Shown here: in pieces, positions 15,033 to 23,323 of the stretch
Position numbering within the stretch: the first letter of the stretch is position 1
Layout of the letters: each line of letters begins with the position of its first letter
NCBI GenBank assembly: GCA_012512865.1
Contig: JAAZDH010000281.1
Span: 1 to 26,476, forward strand
DNA: 26,476 nucleotides
Source: Clostridiaceae bacterium
GTDB taxonomy: Bacteria; Bacillota; Clostridia; Acetivibrionales; DUMC01
Reading direction: 5' to 3'
Made by a program: the position numbers and the translations under genes
Notes under the pieces: generated by a model
What the model was told of the DNA's origin: nothing
Databases searched by the model: none
What the model saw: only the letters and a program-made list of their open reading frames with translations

Positions 15033-17600
15033 ATGAGAAGGATTTTAGCTTTATCACTAGCCGTAGTGATGGTCTTGCTGGCAGCAGCAATGCCGGTTAG
15101 CGTTTTTGCCCGGGAGGCGGAGGAAAGCGAACTGGAACTGGAGGAGGTAATAAAAACTGTCAAGAGAAAGTTTGATATTCCCGAGGAACTGAAGTTTACC
15201 GATTATTATGTCAGCACCAATGAAAAGGGAGTAAGAACGTGGAGCTTAAGCTGGATTAACAAGGAAAAAGAAATAAGCATGAGTGTCGGCGTAACGGACG
15301 GGGGTGTCATTACCAGGTATTCCTACTATGAGCCTTACAGGGACACGGGGAAGAAATTTCCCGCGGTTTCCGAGGAAGAAGCCCTGAAAACCGCGGAAAA
15401 CTTCATAGAAGAAATAGCTCCTGCAGGCACCCTGGAAAAAATCCGCAGGTATGAAAAAACGGACAACCAGATCCTCTTTTTGAAAGGCCATTATTATTTT
15501 AACTATTGCAGGATAGTCAACGGCATTCCTTACTATTCCAACGGCCTTAGCATTTCTGTGAACTCTGAAACAGGAAAGGTTATGTACTACAACTACAATA
15601 TCGAGGAAGACCTGGTATTTCCTTCGCTGGAGAACATCATAAGCTTGGAGGATGCCGGGAAAGCATATAAAGATAACCTGGGGTTTAAATTGATATACAA
15701 GTACTATTATGACTATAAAAAGGAGAAATTGGACCTGTACCCTGCATATGTGCCGAAATACGATAACGGGACATATGCCGTCGATGCGGTGACAGGCGAA
15801 AGGATCAGGACGGGCGCATATTATTACAATGAAGCCAGCGGTACGGGTGCAAGCATGGATATAGCCGTACAAGAAGAAATGCTGTCCAAAGCTGCAGGAG
15901 TTGCCGAAGAGCCCGTGCTTACCCCGGAAGAGCTTGAAGCTGCCAGGAAACAGGCGCAGCTATTAACGGAAAAAGAGGTGGAAAACATCGTAAAAGAGGC
16001 TCCCGAGACGGGAATTGACAATAGCTTCGTGCTCTGGAACATAAACCTGGGGAAGGGATGGCCGGAAAAGGATAAGTTTGTTTACAACATAAGTTTCAGG
16101 AAAGAAATAGATGATGAAAATGATGAAAATAAAGAAGGGTATAAATACTTGTATGCGTCGACAAGCGTAGATGCCAGGACAGGGGAAATATTGAGTTTTT
16201 ACAACGACAACCCGTACCTGGAGGGAGAGTTTGGTTTTGACAAGGATGCGGCCAGGGCGGAAGCGGAAAAATTCCTGCAGGGCTTTAAGCCTGAAAAATT
16301 TGCCGAGACGCTCCTTGAAGAGGAAGAAGAGGAATTTGTGATTTACAGGACCGAGGAGGAAAAACTCCAGAGGTATTATTACTTCACATATACCAGGCAG
16401 GTAAACGGCATACCATTCCCGGATAATGGCCTGCATGTTACGTTTGACAGCGTGCAAGGACGGGTCGTAAGATTCAGCATGGATTGGTTTGACGTGGAAT
16501 TCCCGGGATTGGAGAATGTAATTTCGAGTGAGGATGCGCATGCGGCCCTTTACGAGAACATAGGGCTGGAGCTTCAATATAAGCAGGTAAGCGAAATAAG
16601 CGATGTTATCCCCTTGCCGGAAATTCTCCCGCTGCCGGTTGACCTGGTGGATGTGGAAGTGGATGTGGAAATCGATACCGGTAGTCCCGGGGATGGAAAT
16701 GGTGCAGGGGATACCGGTAACAACGAGGACAGCAACACAGATAGCGCCGGGGATGGCACCGAAGATAGCACCGGGGGAGGTACGACGAATGGCGCGGCAG
16801 ATGGCACGACGAGTGGCGCGGCGGATGGCACAGGTGGTGAAAATGGCGCCGAAAAAGAGGAAAGCGTCACGGTAACGACAGGGGAAAGCGAAAATGCAAT
16901 AGCAGTTCCGCCGGAATTAGAATACAAGTCAATAGATAGGGTAATAGGCAGTGTCGAAACCGTTAAAATGCCGGTATTCAAGGCAGTATACGCCCTGAAA
17001 TCAGGGAAACCCCTTATTCTTGATGCTTACACGGGAAATGTCCTGGATTACAACGGCAAACCGTACAAGGAAGACAAGGTCCCGGAATACAACGATATAG
17101 CAGGGCATTTTGCAGAAGAACAGATCAAGACACTGGCCAAGTTTGGGATCATCAACTTTAGCGGCCCTGAATACAGGCCCAATGAAAAAATAACTCAAAA
17201 GGACTTTTTAATGGTAGTGTCAAATATACTGGATAACTACTATGGCCCGGTTATAAAAGAAGACAGCGAACAGGATGACATCGACGAGATGTACAAGCAG
17301 CTAATTCGAGAAGGGGTTATAGATGAAGAGGAAAAAGCCCCGGAATCGCTAATAACCAGGGAAAATGCGGTCAAGTATATCATCCGCGCGTTGAAGTACA
17401 GGGAAATTGCTGAGATTGAAGGGATATTCATCGTGGCATTTAGCGATGAAGAGGATATCACACCTGCACTGAAAGGATATGTGGCAATAGCAAGCGGGCT
17501 TAAGATCGTACAAGGCTCCGGCGGGAAGTTCTACCCGAAGAACAACCTTACAAGGGGTGAAACGGCAGTCATGATATATAATTACCTGGATAAGAAATAA
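15033..17600 (+). CDS. Secreted SLH-anchored protein with YcdB/PepSY-like repeats
   Basis: Residues 1-26 are a signal peptide (basic MRR, a hydrophobic core, cleavage near VFA-RE). Residues 30-300 and 310-680 are two related modules of the YcdB/YcdC (PepSY-like) type, each with the repeated pattern of YYYFxYxRxVNGIPxxxNGLxxxxDSxxG followed by PxLENxIS. Residues 685-855 carry SLH sequence: a clear first copy (YNDIAGHFAEEQIKTLAKFG) and a last copy (PKNNLTRGETAVMIYNYL), with a weaker middle one. These would hold the protein on the cell wall or S-layer. A Gly/Asp/Thr/Ala low-complexity stretch (548-606) interrupts the second module. The start follows GGGAGTG. The role of YcdB-like proteins is not settled; PepSY domains are often linked to protease inhibition. 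It appears to be a single-gene unit. Confidence 0.85.
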   Translation: MRRILALSLAVVMVLLAAAMPVSVFAREAEESELELEEVIKTVKRKFDIPEELKFTDYYVSTNEKGVRTWSLSWINKEKEISMSVGVTDGGVITRYSYYEPYRDTGKKFPAVSEEEALKTAENFIEEIAPAGTLEKIRRYEKTDNQILFLKGHYYFNYCRIVNGIPYYSNGLSISVNSETGKVMYYNYNIEEDLVFPSLENIISLEDAGKAYKDNLGFKLIYKYYYDYKKEKLDLYPAYVPKYDNGTYAVDAVTGERIRTGAYYYNEASGTGASMDIAVQEEMLSKAAGVAEEPVLTPEELEAARKQAQLLTEKEVENIVKEAPETGIDNSFVLWNINLGKGWPEKDKFVYNISFRKEIDDENDENKEGYKYLYASTSVDARTGEILSFYNDNPYLEGEFGFDKDAARAEAEKFLQGFKPEKFAETLLEEEEEEFVIYRTEEEKLQRYYYFTYTRQVNGIPFPDNGLHVTFDSVQGRVVRFSMDWFDVEFPGLENVISSEDAHAALYENIGLELQYKQVSEISDVIPLPEILPLPVDLVDVEVDVEIDTGSPGDGNGAGDTGNNEDSNTDSAGDGTEDSTGGGTTNGAADGTTSGAADGTGGENGAEKEESVTVTTGESENAIAVPPELEYKSIDRVIGSVETVKMPVFKAVYALKSGKPLILDAYTGNVLDYNGKPYKEDKVPEYNDIAGHFAEEQIKTLAKFGIINFSGPEYRPNEKITQKDFLMVVSNILDNYYGPVIKEDSEQDDIDEMYKQLIREGVIDEEEKAPESLITRENAVKYIIRALKYREIAEIEGIFIVAFSDEEDITPALKGYVAIASGLKIVQGSGGKFYPKNNLTRGETAVMIYNYLDKK

Positions 17601-17760
17601 TGCCCGGTATAAGAAATGGCACATACCAAAAGAAATAAGAAATGGCACATGCCATAAGAAATAATACCCGGTATAAAAGAAGCAATGCCCGGTATAAGAA
17701 GTAATACTGGTATAAAAAGTAAGCAATATTGCGCAAGAAATAATACCTGGCATAATAAAA
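17589..17760. repeat. Degenerate repeat family around CCCGGTATAAGAAAT
   Basis: Units resembling AAATAATACCCGGTATAAG recur about five to six times with variable spacing, mixed with two copies of AATGGCACAT(A/G)CCA. The first unit includes the last codons and stop of the SLH protein, so the array grew out of, or into, the gene end. Confidence 0.65.
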
Positions 17761-17767
17761 CCGTCAA

Positions 17768-17823
17768 AAGGAGCATTTCCGCATATTGATAAAAAGCAAT
17801 GGAAGGAAATGCTCCTTCTTTAT
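17768..17823 (+). terminator. Intrinsic terminator downstream of the SLH gene
   Basis: AAGGAGCATTTCC (17768-17780) and GGAAATGCTCCTT (17805-17817) form a perfect 13-bp stem with a 24-base loop, followed by a T-rich tail (CTTTATTTC). It is placed after the repeat array and ends transcription from the SLH gene. Confidence 0.75.
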
Positions 17824-17877
17824 TTCATACCGTGTTTAAAAAATAAACCTTTCTTCTTTCTTGGAGGGTTTAAATAA

Positions 17878-17985
17878 ATGAAAATGGTGCATAATATAAA
17901 TAATAGATCGGTAATGAATGCTCGGTGTAATCAAATAGGGATGCTTAACGTAAGACGCCCAATGCGAGAAATTATTGAAAGGTAA
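17878..17985 (+). CDS. Possible 35-residue small protein
   Basis: An ATG at 17878 follows a strong TTGGAGGG site with ten bases between GGAGG and the ATG, and opens a 35-codon frame beginning MKMVHNINNRSV and rich in Asn, Arg and Met. I do not recognise the sequence. It starts 60 bases after a terminator, has no clear promoter, and its later codons overlap the first GGATGCTTAAC unit of the repeat that follows. It may be chance. Confidence 0.25.
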   Translation: MKMVHNINNRSVMNARCNQIGMLNVRRPMREIIER

Positions 17986-18007
17986 TTATTAGTGGATAAT
18001 GTTAGAA

Positions 18008-18150
18008 AGGCACTTAATAAAGGACACTTATAGAAAGATATTTATAGTAAGGGACTTATTGCAAGATGCTTATTACAGGATACTTGATTGCGGGCGGGAT
18101 GCTTAACAATAGGATGCTTAATGGTGGGATGCATAAAGATAAAATGCTTA
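18008..18150. repeat. 14-15 bp tandem repeat, about ten units
   Basis: Units of the form GGATGCTTAanAAT begin near 18008, 18022, 18036, 18050, 18064, 18078, 18096, 18111, 18126 and 18141, so the period is 14-15 bases with one 18-base step. An isolated unit lies at 17938. The stretch has no credible coding frame; short Met-Leu-Asn patterns appear only because of the period. Confidence 0.7.
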
Positions 18151-18392
18151 ACAAGGCAAGATAATTAAAGCAATGCGTAATGCAGCAAGGCAGTTGATGT
18201 AGTAAATCATATGCCAGGTAATTTTGATATGTTATATGTTATATGTAAATATAAAATGTGTAACAAATAATATGTAGTTATATGAGGTAACGTGTAATGC
18301 AAGATGTAACATGTAAAACAATATACAACACGATGTGCGTTGCAATACATGATGAAGGATTATAAAGATTAATGGAAATGAAGAAAAAAGTG

Positions 18393-18422
18393 TTGACACC
18401 CGGGATTTGTAAATGATATACT
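18393..18422 (+). promoter_or_regulatory. Probable promoter for rho
   Basis: TTGACA (18393-18398), an 18-base spacer and TATACT (18417-18422) form a near-consensus sigma-A promoter. Transcription would start near 18429, giving an unusually long 0.53 kb leader before the rho ATG. Confidence 0.6.
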
Positions 18423-18428
18423 AGGATT

Positions 18429-18956
18429 GGGTTAGAAGTTCCGGGAATGAATCCACGAAGTATTTGTTGTGAAATGTGTTGGGAAATTTGGGAAGTGCAG
18501 AATTTGATTACACGAGAATTCATTATTCTTCTCTATCCATTGTTTCATAAATAAATATACTTATTGCAAAAGTTGCTATAAAGTTTTCAATTTAATTATT
18601 TAATAAGGTTGTTTGCGTAAGTTATTTATGAATATTTAAAATTTTATTGATTATTGATTATTGTTTAGTTTTTTTGTGTTTACGTTGTTTATATTGTTTG
18701 CGCATGTTGTTTGCGTGTATGGAGTGAAAGTTTTAATCTTCACTAGTTTCCAGCCAAAAATTATGGAAGCGTTTAATAGGGAGTTTTAAATAAGGTTAAG
18801 AAAGTGTTATAAGACTAAAGATGTGTCTTTGCATTGTAGAATTATACATAAGGGCAATTACAGGGAAATTACAGCAAGGGAATAAAAATATGGCAACAAG
18901 ATAGAAAGGATAGTCTGCAATAGATCAAATAAGTATATTAAGTAAGGTGGTGTATT
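18429..18956 (+). other. Long AT-rich leader upstream of rho
   Basis: No gene or known riboswitch is visible. TTGTTTGCG occurs three times (18609-18617, 18694-18702, 18707-18715) and the stretch before it reads TTATTGATTATTGATTATTG. Many bacteria control rho by termination within its own leader. This long, structure-poor leader would suit such autoregulation, but that is inference. It ends in a strong AAGGTGG site at 18944-18950. Confidence 0.4.
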
Positions 18957-20858
18957 ATGGAAGAAGTAAATTTGCGTAACAAAACACTGCAGGATTTGCG
19001 CTATATAGCCAAGGTCATGGGAATCAAAAGTGTTACAAAGTACAGGAAGGAAGAACTGATTGATAAAATCCTTGAGTTTGGAAGGCAGGCAACGAGCAAG
19101 GATTATATTAAACCGGCGGATGAAAAGCCGGCAAGAACCAGGAGAACAACTGCAAAAAAGGAACCTGGCAAAGAGGAAGAAGTATTGGAAGCGCAGGATG
19201 AGGCTAAAACCGAAGATTTGCATGCGAAGGAAGCTCCCGGGGAAACAAGGCCTGCTGAAGATGTGACTTCCGGGGCAGCGGAGACAGGCACGGAAACAGT
19301 GGCTCCCAAGAGAACAAGAAGGGGAAGACCTCCCAAGGTCAAGAAGGAAGAAAGCGTCGAAGATAAAGCCGGAGAGGCACAGCCAGGGACCGATGTCATA
19401 AGCGATACAACCGAAATGAAGAAAACCACAGGTGCAGAGCACAGGGAAGCAGGTGCAATAGCAGGAGAAGTTGCAGCAGGAAAGGATAAAGCACAAGCAG
19501 CAGCGGAGGATAAAGAAAAAGCCGAAGAAAAGGGGAAAGATGAAGGTAACGTAATTAAGATTGACAGGGCTATAGCTGCTGCAGATGCAGATGTACAGCC
19601 TGCTGCCGAAGAAGAGGCGAAAGAGCAGGTCAAGGAAGAACCAAGGAAGCTTGAAGAAAAGCTTACCGGAAGAATGTACGACCAGCAAAAACGGGAAAGC
19701 TGGCTTAACGGCTTGGAAAAAATAGAAAGCGATGATCCGGTTGAAGGGGTCCTGGAGGTATTACCGGACGGTTATGGATTTTTAAGGAGCGAAAATTACC
19801 TCCCAGGCTCAAAGGATATTTATGTATCCCCGTCGCAAATAAGAAGGTTTTCATTAAAGACCGGCGACAAGGTAAGGGGCAAGGGGAGAATACCAAAAGA
19901 TGGCGAGAAGTTCCAGGCTCTGCTTTACGTCCAGTCGGTAAACGGGGATCCACCAGAAGTGGCGTCAAAAAGGACACCATTCGAACATCTTACCCCCATA
20001 TACCCGAACAAGAGAATAAACCTTGAAACATCTCCAAAGGAAATATCCACAAGGTTGATTGACCTTATCGCTCCCATTGGCAAGGGACAACGCGGGATGA
20101 TTGTTTCACCGCCGAAAGCTGGTAAAACCATCCTTCTCCAAAAAATCGCCAACAGCATAACCACGAATTACCCTGAAATTGAGCTTATCGTGCTGCTGAT
20201 AGATGAAAGACCCGAGGAAGTAACGGACATGCAGCGCTCAATCAAGGGAGAGGTAGTTTATTCAACCTTTGACAAGGTCCCGGAAAACCATATAAAAGTT
20301 GCCGAAATGGTGCTGGAAAGGGCGCAAAGGCTTGTTGAGCATAAAAAGGACGTGGTCATCCTCCTGGATAGTATAACCAGGTTGGCAAGGGCATACAACC
20401 TTACTATTCCTCCAACCGGGAGAACGCTTTCAGGCGGTCTTGACCCTGGTGCTCTTCACAGCCCCAAGAGATTCTTCGGTTCGGCAAGGAACATCGAAAA
20501 CGGCGGCAGCCTTACGATAATTGCAACTGCCCTGGTTGATACGGGAAGCAGGATGGACGATGTTATTTACGAGGAGTTCAAGGGAACAGGAAACATGGAA
20601 ATCCACCTGGATAGGAGACTTTCCGAAAAACGAATATTCCCTTCCATTGATGTCAACAAGTCCGGCACGAGGAGAGAAGAACTACTGCTTTCCCAGAAAG
20701 AGCTGGAAGCCATTTGGGCCATAAGGAAAGCGGTCAGCAACATGGGTACTGCCGAAGTGACTGAAATGCTCATCAACAGGCTTATACAGACAAAGAGCAA
20801 TGAAGAGTTCATAAACAGCATCAACCTTGCATTTGTTGAAAAATACATGATGGCATAA
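18957..20858 (+). CDS. rho: Transcription termination factor Rho with a large N-terminal insert
   Basis: Rho is a hexameric RNA helicase that ends transcription. Residues 1-45 are the Rho N domain (LQDLRYIAKVMGIKSVTKYR). Residues 46-245 are an additional low-complexity, Ala/Glu/Lys-rich segment, including the AT-hook-like core RRGRPPK at 121-127. Residues 260-325 are the cold-shock-like primary RNA site (GYGFLRS). The ATPase core carries Walker A PPKAGKT (385-391), Walker B VVILLDS (466-472), the Q-loop GGLDPGALHSPKRFFG and the arginine region LDRRLSEKRIFPS. The length of 633 compares with about 420-430 for E. coli Rho, and nearly all the excess is the insert. Inserts at this place are known in high-GC Gram-positives and in clostridia such as C. 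botulinum. It heads the rho - rpmE - yqhQ-like - prmC series. Confidence 0.97.
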   Translation: MEEVNLRNKTLQDLRYIAKVMGIKSVTKYRKEELIDKILEFGRQATSKDYIKPADEKPARTRRTTAKKEPGKEEEVLEAQDEAKTEDLHAKEAPGETRPAEDVTSGAAETGTETVAPKRTRRGRPPKVKKEESVEDKAGEAQPGTDVISDTTEMKKTTGAEHREAGAIAGEVAAGKDKAQAAAEDKEKAEEKGKDEGNVIKIDRAIAAADADVQPAAEEEAKEQVKEEPRKLEEKLTGRMYDQQKRESWLNGLEKIESDDPVEGVLEVLPDGYGFLRSENYLPGSKDIYVSPSQIRRFSLKTGDKVRGKGRIPKDGEKFQALLYVQSVNGDPPEVASKRTPFEHLTPIYPNKRINLETSPKEISTRLIDLIAPIGKGQRGMIVSPPKAGKTILLQKIANSITTNYPEIELIVLLIDERPEEVTDMQRSIKGEVVYSTFDKVPENHIKVAEMVLERAQRLVEHKKDVVILLDSITRLARAYNLTIPPTGRTLSGGLDPGALHSPKRFFGSARNIENGGSLTIIATALVDTGSRMDDVIYEEFKGTGNMEIHLDRRLSEKRIFPSIDVNKSGTRREELLLSQKELEAIWAIRKAVSNMGTAEVTEMLINRLIQTKSNEEFINSINLAFVEKYMMA

Positions 20859-20906
20859 GTGAATATACGGCCTTATCGGGGACTTGCTTCCACCTGATAA
20901 TTATAC

Positions 20907-20936
20907 TTGCTATACGGGGTATTTTTGTGTTAAAAT
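20907..20936 (+). promoter_or_regulatory. Possible promoter for rpmE
   Basis: TTGCTA (20907-20912), 18 bases and TAAAAT (20931-20936) lie in the 153-base gap after rho. Downstream, GTTGC-AAA-GCAAC (20944-20956) is a small perfect hairpin in what would be the leader; it might bind a protein such as bL31 itself, but this is a guess. Confidence 0.4.
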
Positions 20937-21011
20937 GTGATTTGTTGCAAAGCAACTTGCAAATAACGAAAACTTGAAACGATAATTTATGTGGTGAAAG
21001 AAGGTGAAGAC

Positions 21012-21257
21012 ATGAAAGAAGGAATTCATCCAAAATACGGGGAAGCAGTGGTAAGGTGTGCATGCGGGGAGACTTTCACTACGGGCTCCACGAAGAGTGA
21101 ACTAAGAGTTGAGATATGCTCGAAATGCCATCCGTTCTTTACGGGCAAGCAAAAATTTGTAGATACTGCCGGACGGGTAGAAAAGTTCAAAAAGAAGTAT
21201 GGCATGGATGAAGATAAAGAAGACAACAGCGAAGCAGGTAAAGCGGAAGGCGAATAA
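21012..21257 (+). CDS. rpmE: Ribosomal protein bL31
   Basis: bL31 bridges the two ribosomal subunits. The product begins MKEGIHPKY, as usual for the family, and carries four cysteines as CAC and CSKC, the zinc-binding (C+) form, followed by HPFFTGKQKFVDTAGRVEKF, the core signature. ATG 21012 is chosen over the two upstream GTG codons because homologues start there and AAGGTG lies six bases upstream. The 81-residue product has an acidic C-terminal tail (DEDKEDNSEAGKAEGE) about ten residues longer than typical. The position directly after rho is common in Bacillota. Confidence 0.95.
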   Translation: MKEGIHPKYGEAVVRCACGETFTTGSTKSELRVEICSKCHPFFTGKQKFVDTAGRVEKFKKKYGMDEDKEDNSEAGKAEGE

Positions 21258-21404
21258 GAAGAGGAAAGCAATAAACGGGGAAAGTAAATAAGGAGAACAA
21301 GTAAAATTAACATATTTAAGCTATGCAAGCTTGTGTTCTTGGGCGATACAAGCTTTATTTTGAGTGAAAATGGAATAGGGGAAGAAACAAGAGGAAGAAA
21401 CGAC

Positions 21405-22328
21405 ATGAAAAAGACCAATATCGGGGGGCAAGCGCTTATTGAAGGGCTGTTGATGATTGGTCCCAAAAGCGCCGTTACTGCGATAAGAAGGCCGGACGAT
21501 AAAATAATAGTGGAAAAGAAGATACTGCCTCCAAGGGGTTCGTGGTCGAAAGTTCCAATTATTCGCGGGATAATAGGATTTGCAAGGCAAATGGTCATTG
21601 GAATGAAGGCACTAATGTACTCGGCAGAGTTTGTGGATATCGAGGAAGCTGGAAGCCCGACAAAATTCGACAAATTCCTGGAACGAATCCTGGGGGACAA
21701 GCTGAAAGACGCAGCCATCTACTTTTCAGTTGTTGTTGCAATAGTCCTTGCAGTTGGATTGTTTATCCTGCTCCCGAATTTTCTCGCAAGTTTTATAAAG
21801 TCGGACGAGGTTTCGGGGGCAGGAGTCGCGCTGCGCAACTTGCTCGAAGGCATAATAAGGATAACCTTGTTTCTTTCTTACATTGCAGTTGCATCAAGGC
21901 TGAAGGATATAAAAAGGATATGGCAATACCATGGAGCGGAACACAAGGCGATACACTGTTATGAGCATGGTGATGAATTAACGGTTGAAAACGTGAGGAA
22001 GTACTCGACAAAACACCCGAGGTGCGGTACTTCCTTCTTGTTCCTCGTAATGATAGTTAGCATAATAGTTTTTTCCGTGGTAGGGTGGCACGGGCGCTGG
22101 ATGAACATCCTGCTTAGAATATTGCTGATTCCCCTTGTTGCAGGAATCTCGTATGAGCTTTTGAAGTTGGCAGGCAGAAGCGAAATGAAGATCATGAAAA
22201 TTATAAAAGCCCCGGGACTGGCCCTCCAGTTGTTAACAACGAATGAACCCGACGACAAGCAGGTAGAGGTAGCCATTGAGGCTTTGAAAGGCGTACTGGC
22301 GGACAGTGAGGGTGAGGACAACTGGTGA
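21405..22328 (+). CDS. yqhQ: DUF1385 family membrane protein (YqhQ-like)
   Basis: The N-terminal signature NIGGQALIEGLLMIGP and the central YHGAEHKAIHCYEHG and HPRCGTSFL motifs identify the DUF1385 family; conserved His, Glu and Cys suggest a metal or catalytic site. Three to four membrane helices follow (AAIYFSVVVAIVLAVGLFIL; GIIRITLFLSYIAVA; FLFLVMIVSIIVFSVVG; LLRILLIPLVAGISY). ATG 21405, preceded by GAGGAAG, is preferred over the upstream ATG at 21333 because all homologues I know start with the GGQALIEG block near residue 10. The 307-residue length is normal. The family is widespread in Bacillota and usually sits next to prmC; its biochemical role is not established. Confidence 0.9.
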   Translation: MKKTNIGGQALIEGLLMIGPKSAVTAIRRPDDKIIVEKKILPPRGSWSKVPIIRGIIGFARQMVIGMKALMYSAEFVDIEEAGSPTKFDKFLERILGDKLKDAAIYFSVVVAIVLAVGLFILLPNFLASFIKSDEVSGAGVALRNLLEGIIRITLFLSYIAVASRLKDIKRIWQYHGAEHKAIHCYEHGDELTVENVRKYSTKHPRCGTSFLFLVMIVSIIVFSVVGWHGRWMNILLRILLIPLVAGISYELLKLAGRSEMKIMKIIKAPGLALQLLTTNEPDDKQVEVAIEALKGVLADSEGEDNW

Positions 22329-23296
22329 ACATCGGGATGGCCTTGAGCAAAGCGGAAAAAATATTGAGAAATGCTGAAAGCATGACCCCGGCATTAGATG
22401 CAGGGGTTATATTATGCTTTGTTTTGGGCTGCGGCCGGGCGTACCTTTTATCCCACCATGAACGGGAGCTGGGCAGCGACGAGGAGCGCAAGTTCTTCGA
22501 GCTTGTTGCAAAAAGGGCTGCAGGCACTCCCATACAGCATATAACCGGGTACAAGGAGTTTATGTCCCTTGATTTCCGGGTAAACCCGCATGTGTTAATA
22601 CCGAGGCCGGAAACGGAGATTCTCACGGAAGCAGTGCTGGAATACGCAAAAAGACGCATTAGTTATTGTGCTTCCGGGAAGCACATGCAAATACTAGACC
22701 TGGGCACCGGCTCCGGTTGCATAGCAATAAGCCTTGCCCATTATCTTGCACGGTATGTTGACAATTTCCGTAACAATCACGGCATCGCGGCCCCTGCCCC
22801 TGGTATCCCTATGCCTGTCAAAGCAGTTCTCTCCCAGCAACCTCAGGATGTGGCGTTTAGCATCACGGCCTCGGATATCTCTGCCGAAGCCCTGGAGGTG
22901 GCAAAACAGAATGCCGTTGCAAACGATGTTGCTGACAAGATTACCTTTGTTTTGAGCAACTTGTTTGAAAATTTGCAGAATGTGGTGTTTGATATAATTG
23001 TATCAAATCCGCCCTACGTCCCGTCCCGCGAAATACAAAACCTGCAGGTCGAAGTGAAGGACCATGAACCCCTTGTTGCACTGGATGGGGGGGAAGATGG
23101 CCTATATTATTACAGGAAGATAATAGGAAAATCGCCCCGGCACCTAAACGAAAATGGCCTGCTGGCCCTCGAAGCCGGTTACAACCAGGCGGCGGTTATC
23201 GCACAGATGATGGAAGGGCAAGGGTTTAAGGGGATTGAAATTATCAAGGACCTGGCAGGAATCGACAGGGTTGTCCTGGGGACATGGATTCCATGA
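22325..23296 (+). CDS. prmC: Release-factor glutamine methyltransferase
   Basis: PrmC methylates the Gln of the GGQ motif in peptide-chain release factors with S-adenosylmethionine. Residues 1-90 are the N-terminal helical domain ending in GTPIQHITGYKEFM and the RPETE loop. The SAM site is DLGTGSGCIAIS (125-136) and the substrate motif is NPPY (228-231). The length of 323 residues is about 35 above typical. The excess is a Pro/Ala/Gln-containing stretch (about 142-176) between the first and second strands of the Rossmann fold. The GTG start overlaps the previous stop (GTGA) and follows GAGGGTGAGG, so the two genes are probably coupled. The release-factor gene prfA, a common neighbour, is absent; convergent metA follows instead. 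Confidence 0.95.
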   Translation: MNIGMALSKAEKILRNAESMTPALDAGVILCFVLGCGRAYLLSHHERELGSDEERKFFELVAKRAAGTPIQHITGYKEFMSLDFRVNPHVLIPRPETEILTEAVLEYAKRRISYCASGKHMQILDLGTGSGCIAISLAHYLARYVDNFRNNHGIAAPAPGIPMPVKAVLSQQPQDVAFSITASDISAEALEVAKQNAVANDVADKITFVLSNLFENLQNVVFDIIVSNPPYVPSREIQNLQVEVKDHEPLVALDGGEDGLYYYRKIIGKSPRHLNENGLLALEAGYNQAAVIAQMMEGQGFKGIEIIKDLAGIDRVVLGTWIP

Positions 23297-23323
23297 GTCA
23301 TCTACAGTCATCTACGCGATGGG

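Noticed and set aside
18858..19688. 276-codon minus-strand frame opposite the Rho insert
   Set aside because: Its Cys/Phe/Leu-rich product is the complement of Ala/Glu/Lys codons in rho; nothing supports translation.
20850..20905. Terminator after rho (TTATC...GATAA)
   Set aside because: The stem is short and interrupted and lacks a T-run at the right place.
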